The notes under the pieces: model-generated
What the model was told of the DNA's origin: nothing
Databases searched by the model: none
The model's input: the letters and a program-made list of their open reading frames with translations, nothing else
Part shown: positions 17,865-28,687 of the stretch, piece after piece
Numbering within the stretch: position 1 is the first letter of the stretch
How the letters are laid out: every line of letters starts with the position of its first letter
Program-made: the position numbers and the translations under genes
DNA from: CAVTJL01 sp963752325
GTDB taxonomy: Bacteria; Pseudomonadota; Alphaproteobacteria; Geminicoccales; Geminicoccaceae
Reading direction: 5' to 3'
Length of the DNA: 64,000 nucleotides
NCBI GenBank assembly: GCA_963752325.1
Contig: CAVVXU010000010.1
Location: 372,001 to 436,000 of the forward strand

Positions 17865-18882
17865 GCGCCGATCGGCCCGCTACGAGGCGCTGAGCGGTGC
17901 CGAGAAGGCCGCCATCCTGCTGCTCGCCGTCGGCGAGGAGCCGGCGAGCCGTCTTCTCCGATGCTCGATCTCGAGGAGGTGAAGGCGGGTGTCGCGGACG
18001 ATGGCCGACCATGGGCGAGGTCGAGGGCGACCTCGTCCAGCGGCTGCTCGCCGAGTTCGGCCAGCGGCTGGCGGGCCCGGCCGAGGTGGCGGGAGGTGCG
18101 GACGCCGTCGAGCGGCTCCTCCAGAAGGCGCTCGACGACGCAGCGGGCGACGGGCGTCATCGAGGCGATCCGCGGCGCCGGCCCGGCAGAACGTCTGGGA
18201 GCGGCTGGGCGCCATGGATGCCGAGGCGTTCGCCGGCTATCTGGGCCAGGGAGCATCCACAGACCGTCGCCATCATCCTCGCCCGCCTCCAGCCGCCGCA
18301 TGCGGCCCGCCTGCTCGCCCGCCTCGACGAGGCGCTCGCGGTCGAGGTGGTGACCCGCATGCTGGCGATGGAGCCGGTTCGGACGGACGTCCTGGCCGAG
18401 ATCGAGCGTACCCTCGCTGGCCGATCTCGCCGAGCGCCCGGACGCGGGCGGCGCTGCCGGCCACGACGCCGCGGTGGCCGACATGCTGAGCTTCCTCGAT
18501 CGCACGACCGAGCAGCGCCTGCTCGAGGGGCTGGCGAGCCGGAGCAAGGAGGCGACCGAGCACGTGCGCTCCTTGATGTTCACCTTCGACGACCTGCGCA
18601 CGTCTGGACGGTGCCGCCATCCAGGCGCTGCTCAAGACGGCCGGCAACGGACCGGTGGCACTGGCGCTCAAGGGCGCCGGCCAGGAGCTGAAGGACCTCG
18701 TCTTCGCCAACATGTCCGAGCGGGCGGCAAAGATCCTCCGCGAGGAGATCGAGCAGATGGGGGCGGTGAGGCTGCGCGCCGTCGAGGAGGCGCAGCGGCT
18801 CCTCGTCAACACGGCCAAGGAGCTGGCGGCGTCGGGCGAGATCACGCTCACCGGCGCCGGGGAGGACGAGCTTGTCGGCTGA
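17861..18882 (+). pseudogene. fliG: Flagellar motor switch protein FliG, about nine frameshifts
   Basis: Rotor protein linking the MS ring to stator torque. Pieces in order: YEALSGAEKAAILLLAVGEE (N-terminal domain), MLDLEEVKA, MGEVEGDLVQRLLAEFGQRL, then EHPQTVAIILARLQPPHAAR (the family signature), then ADMLSFLDRTTEQRLLEGLA and the C-terminal torque helix region VALALKGAGQELKDLVFANM followed by SERAAKILREEIEQMG. Breaks lie near 17872, 17955, 17986, 18008, 18150, 18180, 18250, 18415 and 18603, seven of nine fitting one inserted base. Conserved charged residues of the torque helix are intact. Confidence 0.87.
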
Positions 18883-19610
18883 TCCGGCGCGCTTCGTGGC
18901 CCTCGGGACGGCCCCGGCCGGGCGCAGGCCGGCATCCGACCCGCGCCGGCTCCACCTGGTCGACCTCACGGCCGAGCACGGCAGCGATCCTGGCCCGACC
19001 CCGCTCTCGACCGGGCACGCCGAGGTGCGCGCTCCGCTTCGACGAGGCGGACCTGGCGCGTGCCTGCGCCGCCGCCGCCCGGCGCGCCCTCGACGAGTCG
19101 GCGCGTCGCGCAGGCGGAGCTCGCGGCCGCGGCCGAGGCCAGCCTGCAGCAGGCGCTCGGCGCCGCCCTCGAGACCCTCGTGGCCGAGCGCGCGCGAGCG
19201 GCTGGCGCTGGCCGAGCGGACCGGGCGCTCGCTTGCCATGGCGGTCGTGCGCCGCTGCCTGAGCCGGCCCCGGCCCGAGCTCGACCTGGAGATCGAGCGA
19301 CTGGTGGGCACGGCGCTCGAGCAGATCGACGGCCGCGCACGGCTCGACATCCATCTGGCGCCGGACGACCTCGAGCGGGTGGGTGCCCGGCTGCCGGCGC
19401 TGGCGGCCGCCGCCGGGTTCGAGGGCGACCTTAACTGCCACGCTGGACCCGTCGCTGGTGACCGGCAGCGTCCGCCTGGGCTGGGGCGACGCCTGGGCCG
19501 AGCGGGACGTCGCCGGCTGGTTGCGGCACCTCGAGGAGAGGATCGAGGCGCACCGGGGCACGGCCCCGAAGGATCGTGCCGACCGGACGAGAAGGGAGAC
19601 GCTGGAATGA
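18872..19610 (+). pseudogene. fliH: Flagellar assembly protein FliH, about four frameshifts
   Basis: Negative regulator/partner of the export ATPase FliI. Divergent family, so the call leans on position between fliG and fliN and on the helical pattern. Segments: ARFVALGTAPAGRRPAS, LRFDEADLARACAAAARRAL, RVAQAELAAAAEASLQQALG, then ERLALAERTGRSLAMAVVRR and LDIHLAPDDLERVGARL, ending WGDAWAERDVAGWLRHLEER. The C-terminal part is typical of FliH/YscL. Breaks near 19025, 19100, 19195 and 19432 all fit one inserted base. The likely TTG start at 18872 overlaps the end of fliG; the stop overlaps the fliN start. Confidence 0.65.
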
Positions 19611-19939
19611 GCGACAAGGGCATGGATCTCGAGAGCTTCGAGGATGCGGCCGGAAAAGGCGAGGAGCGGCGGGTGGCGCCGCCCGATGCTGCACCCTTCG
19701 ATCGCCTCAGCGCCGTCTACGACATCCCGGTGCAGCTCTCGGTGGTGCTCGGCCGCACCTCGATGCCGGTGAGCCAGCTGCTGCGGCTCGGCCGGGGTGC
19801 GGTGCTCGAGCTCGACCGCAAGGTCGGTGAGCCGGTCGAGATCTACGTCAACGACCGGCTCGTCGCACGCGGCGAGGTGCTGGTCCTGGACGATCGCCTC
19901 GGCATCTCGATGACCGAGATCGTGAAGGGTGCCGCGTGA
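19607..19939 (+). CDS. fliN: Flagellar motor switch protein FliN
   Basis: 110-residue C-ring protein. After an acidic N-terminal stretch it has a full SpoA domain: YDIPVQLSVVLGRTSMPVSQ, then LLRLGRGAVLELDRKVGEPV and EIYVNDRLVARGEVLVLDDR, ending MTEIVKG. The ATG at 19607 overlaps the fliH stop (ATGA). This is one of only two undisturbed frames in the cluster, the other being sciP. Confidence 0.93.
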   Translation: MSDKGMDLESFEDAAGKGEERRVAPPDAAPFDRLSAVYDIPVQLSVVLGRTSMPVSQLLRLGRGAVLELDRKVGEPVEIYVNDRLVARGEVLVLDDRLGISMTEIVKGAA

Positions 19940-20001
19940 GCGGGTCGCACGGGCCGGGCGGGCCGGCTGACACGGGCAGCGATCTGAGGGAGTAAGCGGG
20001 C

Positions 20002-21335
<1,334 letters not shown>

Positions 21336-21354
21336 GCCGGAGGGCAGATCCTTC

Positions 21355-23446
21355 ATGGCGACCCGCGCCCTCAGCCTTGCGGCCCTTGCTGCTGCCGCGT
21401 GCCGCCCTGCTGCTGCGCCAGACGGACATGCTTTTGGCGCTCGGCGTCATCGGCATCCTCGTCGTTCTCATCCTGCCGCTGCCGGGCCTGCTGCTCGACC
21501 TCCTGCTCGCCGTCTCGATCACCTTCTCGGTGCTGATCCTCCTGACCGCGCTCCTGATCGAGCGGCCGCTCGACTTCAACGTCTTCCCGACCGTGCTGCT
21601 GATCGCGACCATGCTCCGGCTGTCGCTCAACCTCGCCTCGACGCGCCTCATCCTGAGCGAGGGCCATCTCGGCACCGATGCCGCGGGTCACGTCATCCAG
21701 GCCTTCGGCAGCTTCATCATGCAGGGGAACTTCGTCATCGGGCTCATCGTCTTCGCGATCCTCGTGGTCGTGAACTTCGTCGTCATCACCAAGGGCTCGG
21801 GCGGATCGCCGAGGTCGCGGCACGCTTCTCGCTCGACGCGATGCCGGGCAAGCAGATGGCGATCGACGCCGACCTCTCGGCCGGGCTCATCGACGAGGCC
21901 ACGGCCCGGGCACGGCGCAAGGAGCTCGAGGAGGAGAGCGCCTTCTTCGGCGCCATGGACGGTGCGGCCAAGTTCGTGCGCGGCGACGCGATCGCCGGGC
22001 TGCTCATCACCGGCATCAACCTCGTGGGCGGCCTCATCATCGGCGTCGTCCAGATGGGCGTGTCGCTCGACCAGGCGAGCCGCAGCTACACGCTGCTCAC
22101 GGTCGGCGACGGCCTGGTCTCGCAGATCCCGGCGCTCGTCGTCTCGACGGCGGCGGGCCTCCTCGTCTCCAAGGCCGGCGTCACCGGGCGGGCCGACAAG
22201 GCCCTTTTCGGCCAGCTCGGTGCGCACCCCCGGGCGCTGGCCGTCACCTCGGCCGCCATGCTGGCGCTGGCCCTGCTCCCGGGCCTTCCCCTCCTGCCCT
22301 TCCTGGCGCTCGCCGGCGGCACGGGCTGGCTCGCCCGCCGGGGCTTCAGGAAGCGCGGGGAAGCAGCGGCCACGGCATCGGCCAAGCCGGCGCCCGAGAG
22401 CCGCGACCGGCGAGGAGCCCGGCAACCTCGTGCCGGCGGTCGACACGGTGCGGCTCGAGCTCGGCTACGGTCTCCTCTCGCTCATCGGCGACGGGCGCGG
22501 CGCCCGCCTGCCGGAGCAGATCAAGGCGCTGCGACGCCAGCTCGCGGGCGAGCTCGGCTTCGTTCTGCCGGCGGTCCGCATCCAGGACAACATCCAGCTG
22601 CCGGCCGACACCTACGTGATCAGGATCAAGGAGATCGAGGCGGGGCGCGGGCAGGCCCGGCCGGGCATGGTGCTGCTCATGGAGCCGCAGGGCGGAGCGA
22701 TCGGCCTGCCGGGCGAGGACACCGTCGAGCCGACCTTCGGGCTGCCGGCCAAGTGGGCCGCCGAGGCGCTCGGCGAGGAGGCGAGCCTGCAGGGGCTCAC
22801 GGTGGTCGACCCCGCCACCGTCGTCACGACCCAGCTCACCGAGCTGGTGAAGGAGAACCTGCCCGAGATGCTGAGCTTTGCCGAGACCCAGCGGCTGCTG
22901 CGCGGCCTGGGCGAGGACTACCAAAAGCTCATCGCCGACATCGTGCCCGGCCGGATCACGACCGGCGGGATCCAGCGCGCGCTCCAGGGGCTGCTGGCCG
23001 AGCGGGTGTCGATCCGCGATCTCGGCCTCATCGTCGAGGCCATCGCCGAGGCGGTGAGCCATAGCCAGAGCATCCTCGTCGTGATCGAGCATGTGAGAGC
23101 GCGGCTGGCGCGACAGCTCAGCCACGCCGCCACCTCGCCCGCCGGCTACATCCCGATCCTCAGCCTGAGCCCCGACTGGGAGCAGGCCTTCCAGGACGCC
23201 CTCGTCGGACCGGCCGAGGAGCGCCAGCTCGCGATGGAGCCGAGCCGGCTGCAGGCGTTCATGCGCGCGCTCAGGGACGCCTTCGAGGCCCAGGCGATGC
23301 GCGGCGAGCTGCCGGTCCTGGTGACCACGCCCGCCACGCGCCCGTTCGTGCGCTCGATCGTCGAGCGCTGCCGCCCGACGACCACCGTCCTCTCGCAGAA
23401 CGAGATCCACCCGAAGGCGCGCCTTCGCACCCTCGGGCAGGTCTGA
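21355..23446 (+). pseudogene. flhA: Flagellar export gate protein FlhA, three frameshifts
   Basis: Membrane component of the type III flagellar export apparatus. Eight membrane helices in the N-terminal half include MLLALGVIGILVVLILPLPG and NFVIGLIVFAILVVVNFVVI; the FHIPEP signature region reads RIAEVAARFSLDAMPGKQMA then IDADLSAGLIDE. The cytoplasmic C-terminal half (LGYGLLSLIGDG to ALRDAF) is complete to LRTLGQV. Breaks near 21378, 21800 and 22408. Start ATG 21355 is read in one frame and joins the main frame with one extra T removed. About 695 residues, normal for FlhA. Confidence 0.9.
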
Positions 23447-23571
23447 GCGATGCTGCTGCAGCCGCCGGGGCAGGGAGCGCCGGCCCCGCCTCGGCTCGCC
23501 ATCGCGGCCGAGGGACCCTGCCCTCCCGAGCCCGCCATGCCCGTCCGATCCCGCCCGGAAGACCGCCTCGG

Positions 23572-24522
23572 CTACGCGGCCTCGGCCTGCGATCCCGCCC
23601 CGATCATCGCCATGTCGTACGGCGTCGTCTGGTACATCTCGTTGATCCAGTTGCCGAAGAGCAGGTGCGCATAGGCGCGCCAGCAGTTGCGCGGTGGCTT
23701 TTCCGGATCGTCGTCGGGATAGTAGGCGATCGGCAGGGTGACGTCGGCGCGGGCGGCCCGGTCACGCTGGTACTCGTCGTGCAGCGTGAAGGTGTCGTAC
23801 TCGAGGTGATTGAACATGTAGACGGTGCGCGCCGGCACGTCCTGGAGAAGGCAGAGGCCGGCCGCGTTCGACACGGCCAGGATCTCGAGCCCGGCATCGC
23901 GCGGAATGTCGGCCTCACGCACCTCGGTGTGGCGCGAGACGGGTACCAGGAAATAGTCGTCGAAGCCGCGCAGCAGGGCCGGCCGCCGTGCGTCGCGGCG
24001 CTCGATCACGTGGTGGCTGTAGACGCCGAACCGCTTGGCCGCCAGCGTGTGCTTGGGAACCCCGTGCAGATGATAGAGCGCCGCCTGGGCGCCCCAGCAG
24101 ATGTGGAAGCAGGAGTGCACGTTGGTCCTGGACCAGTCGAAGATCCCGCAGAGCTCCTCCCAGTACCGGACCTCCTCGAAGGGCATCAGCTCAACCGGCG
24201 CGCCGGTGACGATCAGGCCGTCGAACTTCCGGTCCCTCACCTCCTCCCAGGTCTTGTAGAACGACTGGAGGTGGGAGAGCGGCACCGTGTTGGGCCGGTA
24301 GGTCGAGGTCGTAAGAAGCGTCAGCTCGACCTGAAGCGGCGTGGCGCCCAGCAGGCGGGCAAGCTGCGCCTCGGTCTTCGGCTTCTCCGGCATCAGATTG
24401 AGAAGGGCTATCTGCATCGGGCGGATGTCCTGCCGCGACGCCTCGTCCTCGCCGATGAGGCCGACACCTTCGGCCCGGAGCTTCTCGAAGGCCGGGAGAT
24501 TGTTCGGGATCTTGATTGGCAC
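23572..24522 (-). CDS. metA: Homoserine O-acyltransferase, probable O-acetyltransferase (MetA family)
   Basis: 316-residue enzyme that acylates homoserine in methionine synthesis. The nucleophile Cys142 is in CFHICWGAQA, and the partner residues H239 and E241 are in FNHLEYDT. The acyl-CoA selecting position 111 is Glu (TGAPVELMPF), which in characterised MetA enzymes favours acetyl-CoA, whereas Gly favours succinyl-CoA. I therefore infer acetylation in spite of the usual succinyltransferase name. Preceded by a SAM-II riboswitch, so expression should fall when SAM is abundant. Confidence 0.93.
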   Translation of the reverse strand: MPIKIPNNLPAFEKLRAEGVGLIGEDEASRQDIRPMQIALLNLMPEKPKTEAQLARLLGATPLQVELTLLTTSTYRPNTVPLSHLQSFYKTWEEVRDRKFDGLIVTGAPVELMPFEEVRYWEELCGIFDWSRTNVHSCFHICWGAQAALYHLHGVPKHTLAAKRFGVYSHHVIERRDARRPALLRGFDDYFLVPVSRHTEVREADIPRDAGLEILAVSNAAGLCLLQDVPARTVYMFNHLEYDTFTLHDEYQRDRAARADVTLPIAYYPDDDPEKPPRNCWRAYAHLLFGNWINEMYQTTPYDMAMIGAGSQAEAA

Positions 24523-24571
24523 GATCGCCTCCGGCTAAGTCGACCGGCAAGATCGGGTCACGGAGGCCTCG

Positions 24572-24626
24572 ACCTTTTAGCTGCTTCTTTAGCGTGGCCG
24601 CAAGCCGGTCGGCTCAAATCACCACG
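24572..24626 (-). promoter_or_regulatory. SAM-II riboswitch in the metA leader
   Basis: On the minus strand the leader reads GTGATTTGAGCC, CGACCGGCTTGCGGCCACG, then a TAAAGAAGCAGCTAAAAGG tail. The GTGATTT start, the GGCTTGCGGCCACG stem-loop and the A-rich strand ending GCTAAA match the SAM-II (metA motif) pseudoknot of alphaproteobacteria. It ends about 50 nt before the metA start, which suits control of translation initiation. Confidence 0.87.
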
Positions 24627-24758
24627 TACGCCGGAAACTGCAGAGCGGGCCCCCCGCTGTCAAGAGGCCGGCAGTCGAGCGGGCAGCCCAGCGACGCTTT
24701 ACGAGCGCCCTTCGGAGCGACTAGGTTTGCGGCCCCTCTCGACAACCGGACGGGATGC

Positions 24759-25622
24759 ATGCGAGTCGCCACGAGCGACCTCGACGACTTGAGGCGCGAG
24801 GTCGACCGCCTGGACAACGCCGTGATCGACCTCCTGGTCGAGCGCCTGGCGCTGGTCGATCGCATCGCCGAGCTCAAGGGCGACCGCCGGGACGGCCGCA
24901 CCGCGCTGCGGCCCGGCCGCGAGGCGGTCATTCTCCGCCGGCTCGTGGCACGCGCGGGCTCCCACTTTCCTCCTGCCGTGCTGGTCCGCATGTGGCGCGA
25001 GCTGCTCGCGGCGACGACGCGGATGCAGGCGCCGCTCGCCGTCTCGGTCTACGTGCCACCGGACCAGCCGGCGCTTTGGGACATCGCCCGCGACCATTTC
25101 GGGTCGCTGACCCCGGTGCAGCGCGTGACGAGCGCGGCGCATGCGCTGGGCGAGCTCGTCGATGGCCGCGTCCAGGTCGCGGTGCTGCCGGAGCCGAGCG
25201 AGCAGGCGGTCTGGTGGCAGGCCCTGCTGGCGCCCGCGGCGAGCCCGCTCAGGGTGGTGGCGCGTCTGCCCTTCATGGAGAGGGCATCGGGCCGCGAGCC
25301 GGCCGTGGGCTTCGCCGTCGCAATGCTGGACCGGGAGCCGTCGGGCGACGACCTCACCCTCCTCGTGCTCGAGGCGGAGGACGGCATCAGCCGGGCGGGG
25401 CTCCTCGAGCCGCTGGCCCGGGCCGCGCTCGAGCCGCGCTGCCTCGCCACCCTGCGTCAGCCCGCCGCCGGCTCCGCCCTCCACCTCGTCGAGATCGAGG
25501 GCTTCATCGAGCATGGCGATTCGGATCTGGCCGATACGTTGGGCCCGCTTCGCCGGCATCTCTTGCGCGTTGCGCCCATTGGCGGCTATGCGCGTCCGCT
25601 GAGCGCGGCGAGCTGGGGCTGA
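24759..25622 (+). CDS. Chorismate mutase (AroQ class) with degenerate prephenate-dehydratase/ACT-like tail
   Basis: 287 residues. Residues 3-90 form an AroQ chorismate mutase: LDDLRREVDRLDNAVIDLLV, ERLALVDRIAELKG and an arginine-rich active site (R in DLRREVD, K in ELKG, REAVILRRLV). The remaining 190 residues resemble a prephenate dehydratase fold (WDIARDHFG, then VQVAVLPEPSEQA) ending in an ACT-like segment (HLVEIEGFIEHGDSDL). The dehydratase Thr-Arg-Phe motif is not seen, so only the mutase step is supported. It leads the block with hisC and tyrC. Confidence 0.85.
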   Translation: MRVATSDLDDLRREVDRLDNAVIDLLVERLALVDRIAELKGDRRDGRTALRPGREAVILRRLVARAGSHFPPAVLVRMWRELLAATTRMQAPLAVSVYVPPDQPALWDIARDHFGSLTPVQRVTSAAHALGELVDGRVQVAVLPEPSEQAVWWQALLAPAASPLRVVARLPFMERASGREPAVGFAVAMLDREPSGDDLTLLVLEAEDGISRAGLLEPLARAALEPRCLATLRQPAAGSALHLVEIEGFIEHGDSDLADTLGPLRRHLLRVAPIGGYARPLSAASWG

Positions 25623-25690
25623 GCCGCGACCCGTTCCCCTCGCGGGGCCCCCGAACAAGCGCAGCCCCAGAGCCCCGGAAAAGCGCAGCG

Positions 25691-26801
25691 ATGAGCATCG
25701 TGGTCCCCCGCCCGAGACCGGGCATTCTCGAGATCAGCCCCTATGTCGGCGGCAAGGCCGAGGCCGGCGGCGGCGTGCCGGTGATCAAGCTCTCCTCGAA
25801 CGAGAGCGCCATCGGCCCGAGCCCGAAGGCCAAGGCGGCCTATGCCGACCTCGCGGCGACGCTCCATCGCTACCCCGACGGCGGCGCCACGGCGCTGCGC
25901 CGTGCGCTGGGCCGCCGCTTCAACCTCGATCCCGAGCGCCTCGTGTGCGGCGCCGGCTCGGACGAGCTGATCGCCCTCCTGGTGCGCGGCTATGCCGGTC
26001 CGGGCGACGAGGTCCTGATGAGCGAGCACGGCTTCCTCATGTACAAGATCTCGGCCCTGGCGGCCGGGGCCAATGTCGTGATGGCGCCCGAGAAGGACCT
26101 GCGCGCCGACGTCGATGCGCTGCTTGCCCGCGTCACCAGCCGCACGCGCATCGTCTTCATCGCCAACCCGAACAACCCGACCGGCAGCTATCTGAGCGGC
26201 GAGGAGCTGGCCCGGCTGCATGCGGGGCTGCCGGCAGACGTGCTGCTCGTCATCGACGCGGCCTATGCCGAGTTCGTCTCGGCCGCCGACTACACGACCG
26301 GCCAGGAGCTTGCCCAGACGCACGCCAACGTCGTGATGACGCGCACCTTCAGCAAGCTCTTCGGCCTCGCAGCACTCCGCGTCGGCTGGATGCTGGCCGG
26401 TGCCGAGATCACCGACGTCGTCAACCGCATCCGCGGCCCCTTCAACGTCTCGCAGGCCGGCCAGGCGGCGGCCGTGGCGGCGCTGGAGGACCAGGACCAC
26501 CAGACGGCCGCGAAGGCGCACAACGACCGCTGGCTGCCCTGGCTCGCACAGCAGATCGGCGCGCTGGGCTTCGTGGTCCATCCGAGCGTCGGCAACTTCC
26601 TGCTCGTCGACTTCCCGGACGAGCCCGGCCGGGACGCCGCGGCCGCCGCCGCCTTCCTCGAGAGCCGCGGCATCATCCCGCGCGCGATGGGGGCCTACGG
26701 GCTGCCGCGGAGCCTCAGGATCACCGTCGGCCTCGAGGACGAGAACCGCGAGCTCGTCGAGGGCGCTCCAGGGTCTCGTCGCGCGAGGGGCCGGCCCATG
26801 A
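25691..26801 (+). CDS. hisC: Histidinol-phosphate/aromatic aminotransferase, one frameshift near the end
   Basis: PLP aminotransferase of class I/II, about 369 residues. Features: KLSSNESAIGPSPKAKAAY, PNNPTGSYLSG, the PLP lysine in TFSKLFGLAALRVGW, and the substrate arginine in SLRITVG. Its position between chorismate mutase and tyrC suggests use on phenylpyruvate or hydroxyphenylpyruvate as well as imidazole acetol phosphate. The frame appears to run on into tyrC, but removing one G near 26763 gives LVEALQGLVARGAGP and a stop at 26799-26801 that overlaps the tyrC ATG. The apparent fusion is thus an indel artefact or a fresh mutation. Confidence 0.88.
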
Positions 26802-27718
26802 GGCCGTTCGAGCGCGTAGCCCTCATCGGCGTCGGCCTCATCAACGGCTCGCTCGCGAAGGTGCTGCGCCGCGAGGGCCTCGCCGGCGAGATCGTGGCGA
26901 CGGCGCGCCGGCCGGAGACGATGCGCCGCGCGCTGGAGCTCGGCCTCTGTGACCGGACCGAGGCCGATCCGGCAAGGGCCGTCGCGGGTGCCGATCTCGT
27001 CGTCCTGGGCGTGCCGCCGGGCGCGATGGGCGAGGCCGCGGCCGCCATGTCGGGCGGCCTCGACCGCTCAGCCATCGTCACGGACGTAGGCTCGGTCAAG
27101 GCGCAGATCGTCCACGACGTCGTGCCGCATCTGCCGGAGCCACGTCTGTTCGTGCCCGGTCATCCGGTAGCCGGCACCGAGCATTCCGGGCCCGACGCCG
27201 CCTTCGACACGCTCTTCGTGCGGCGGCGCTGCATCCTCACACCCATCGAGGACACCGACCCGGCCGCCGTCCAGCGCATCAAGAGGATGTGGGAGATCGC
27301 GGGATCCGAGGTCGACCTGATGACGCCCGAGCATCACGACCGCGTGCTCGCCATCACCTCGCACCTGCCGCACCTGATCGCCTACACGATCGTCGGCACA
27401 GTCGCCGATCTCGAGGACCAGGCGCGCACCGAGGTTTTCAAATATGCGGCCGGCGGCTTCACCGACTTCACCCGCATCGCCGCCTCCGACCCCACCATGT
27501 GGCGCGACGTCTTCCTCAACAATCGCGAGGCCGTGCTCGAGATGCTGGGCCGCTTCACCGAGGACATGGTGGCCCTGCAGCGCGCCATCCGCTGGGGCGA
27601 CGGCCAGATGCTTTTTGATCTTTTCACCCGCACCCGTGCGATCCGCCGGGGTGTCGTCGAGGCCGGCCAGGCCTATGAGCGCCAGCCCGCCGAGGGCGAG
27701 AGCGACAAGGCGGGGTGA
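26798..27718 (+). CDS. tyrC: Prephenate/arogenate dehydrogenase
   Basis: 306-residue NAD(P)-dependent dehydrogenase in tyrosine synthesis. The Rossmann motif is at the start (VALIGVGLINGSLAK, a GxGxxxxS variant). The catalytic histidine lies in FVPGHPVAGTEHSGP, and the helical dimer domain includes HLPHLIAYTIVGT and KYAAGGFTDFTRIA. All are normal for TyrA-type enzymes. ATG 26798 overlaps the corrected hisC stop. It is followed by the ChaC-like gene with a GTGA overlap. Confidence 0.92.
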   Translation: MRPFERVALIGVGLINGSLAKVLRREGLAGEIVATARRPETMRRALELGLCDRTEADPARAVAGADLVVLGVPPGAMGEAAAAMSGGLDRSAIVTDVGSVKAQIVHDVVPHLPEPRLFVPGHPVAGTEHSGPDAAFDTLFVRRRCILTPIEDTDPAAVQRIKRMWEIAGSEVDLMTPEHHDRVLAITSHLPHLIAYTIVGTVADLEDQARTEVFKYAAGGFTDFTRIAASDPTMWRDVFLNNREAVLEMLGRFTEDMVALQRAIRWGDGQMLFDLFTRTRAIRRGVVEAGQAYERQPAEGESDKAG

Positions 27719-28278
27719 GCGGGATCGTGAGCGGCGACGGCCTCGTCTGGTTCTTCGGCTACGGCTCGCTCATGTGGAATCCGGGCTTCGCCCACGAGGC
27801 CTTCGTGCCGGCCGAGCTTTCGGGCTTTCATCGCGGGCTTTGCATCACGTCCCGCCACTATCGGGGCACGCCCGAGCGGCCGGGCCTGGTCCTGGGGCTG
27901 GCGCCCGGCGGGCGCTGCGTCGGCCGGGCCATCGGCGTCGCCAAGGCCCGGGCGCCCGAGGTGCTGGCCTATCTCGACGCACGGGAAAACGTCAGCGGCA
28001 TCTATGTCTACGACCGCCGCAGCCTGCCGCTTCGTCTGCTGGGCGAGGGTCGCACGGTCGAGGGATGGTGCTATCTCGCCTGCCCGGACCATCCGGACTA
28101 TGCGGGCAATCTCGACGAGGCCGCGATTCTGGAGCGCGTGCGCCACGGGGTCGGCATTGCCGGCACCAACGCCGACTATGTGAGCAGCACCGTCGCCCAC
28201 CTCCGGGACATGGGCATCGTCGAGCCCACGCTCGAGGCGCTGGTCGTCAGCCTCGACGCCGAGACGGCTGCGCCCTAG
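27715..28278 (+). CDS. ChaC-like gamma-glutamylcyclotransferase
   Basis: 187-residue enzyme expected to release 5-oxoproline from glutathione. The N-terminal substrate loop FGYGSLMWNPGF is the family hallmark, and the general base glutamate is likely within YLDAREN. The C-terminal end GTNADYVSSTVAHLRDMGI is also typical of the ChaC group. GTG 27715 overlaps the tyrC stop, so it is translationally coupled, although a metabolic connection is not evident. Confidence 0.88.
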   Translation: MSGIVSGDGLVWFFGYGSLMWNPGFAHEAFVPAELSGFHRGLCITSRHYRGTPERPGLVLGLAPGGRCVGRAIGVAKARAPEVLAYLDARENVSGIYVYDRRSLPLRLLGEGRTVEGWCYLACPDHPDYAGNLDEAAILERVRHGVGIAGTNADYVSSTVAHLRDMGIVEPTLEALVVSLDAETAAP

Positions 28279-28687
28279 CGCTCCGGCCCGGGACCGCGTG
28301 CCGGGGCCCTTGCGCCTGAGCCTTTCCTCCGATCTTCACCCTTTGTTTACGAGGTCGCGGCAAGATGGGCGAGCCGATGGCGGGCCGCCTGGGCGGAGGG
28401 CTCGAGCCCGCAGGCCAGGTCGGCTGGATCGCGTTCGGTCCGGACGCGCTCGAGCATCTGCCGCCGGAGATCCGGCGCGTGAGGAGGGCGTGTTCCGGGC
28501 ATGGGCGAAAGCTTGCGTGGAGAGACTGCTGCGTCCACCCAGCCAGGGCCACTCGACCTCGATTGTCGCGGGCTATTTGACATGCCAGAGCGCAAAACGC
28601 TGCCGGTTCGATACCCATGGTGCGGAGGCGGAACAGCCCCTTCCCGATCGGGCCAACCCCGAAGCCTTCGGCCCCCTTTCTCATGCC
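28279..28687. other. Stretch without recognised gene
   Basis: 409 bp between the ChaC-like gene and the secreted repeat protein. Short frames exist on both strands, for example 28365-28580 on the plus strand beginning MGEPMAGRLGG and containing VGWIAFGPDALEHLPPEI, which has protein-like composition but no family I recognise. A frameshifted small gene cannot be excluded. Confidence 0.4.

Noticed and set aside
23450..23674. Small frame after flhA that might be flhF or another flagellar gene
   Set aside because: It overlaps the 3' end of metA, lacks the GTPase motifs of FlhF and has low-complexity Pro/Ala composition.
24755..27718. One long open frame suggesting a fused HisC-TyrC protein
   Set aside because: The neighbouring frame restores a normal hisC end and an ATGA overlap with tyrC; the fusion is best explained by a single extra base.
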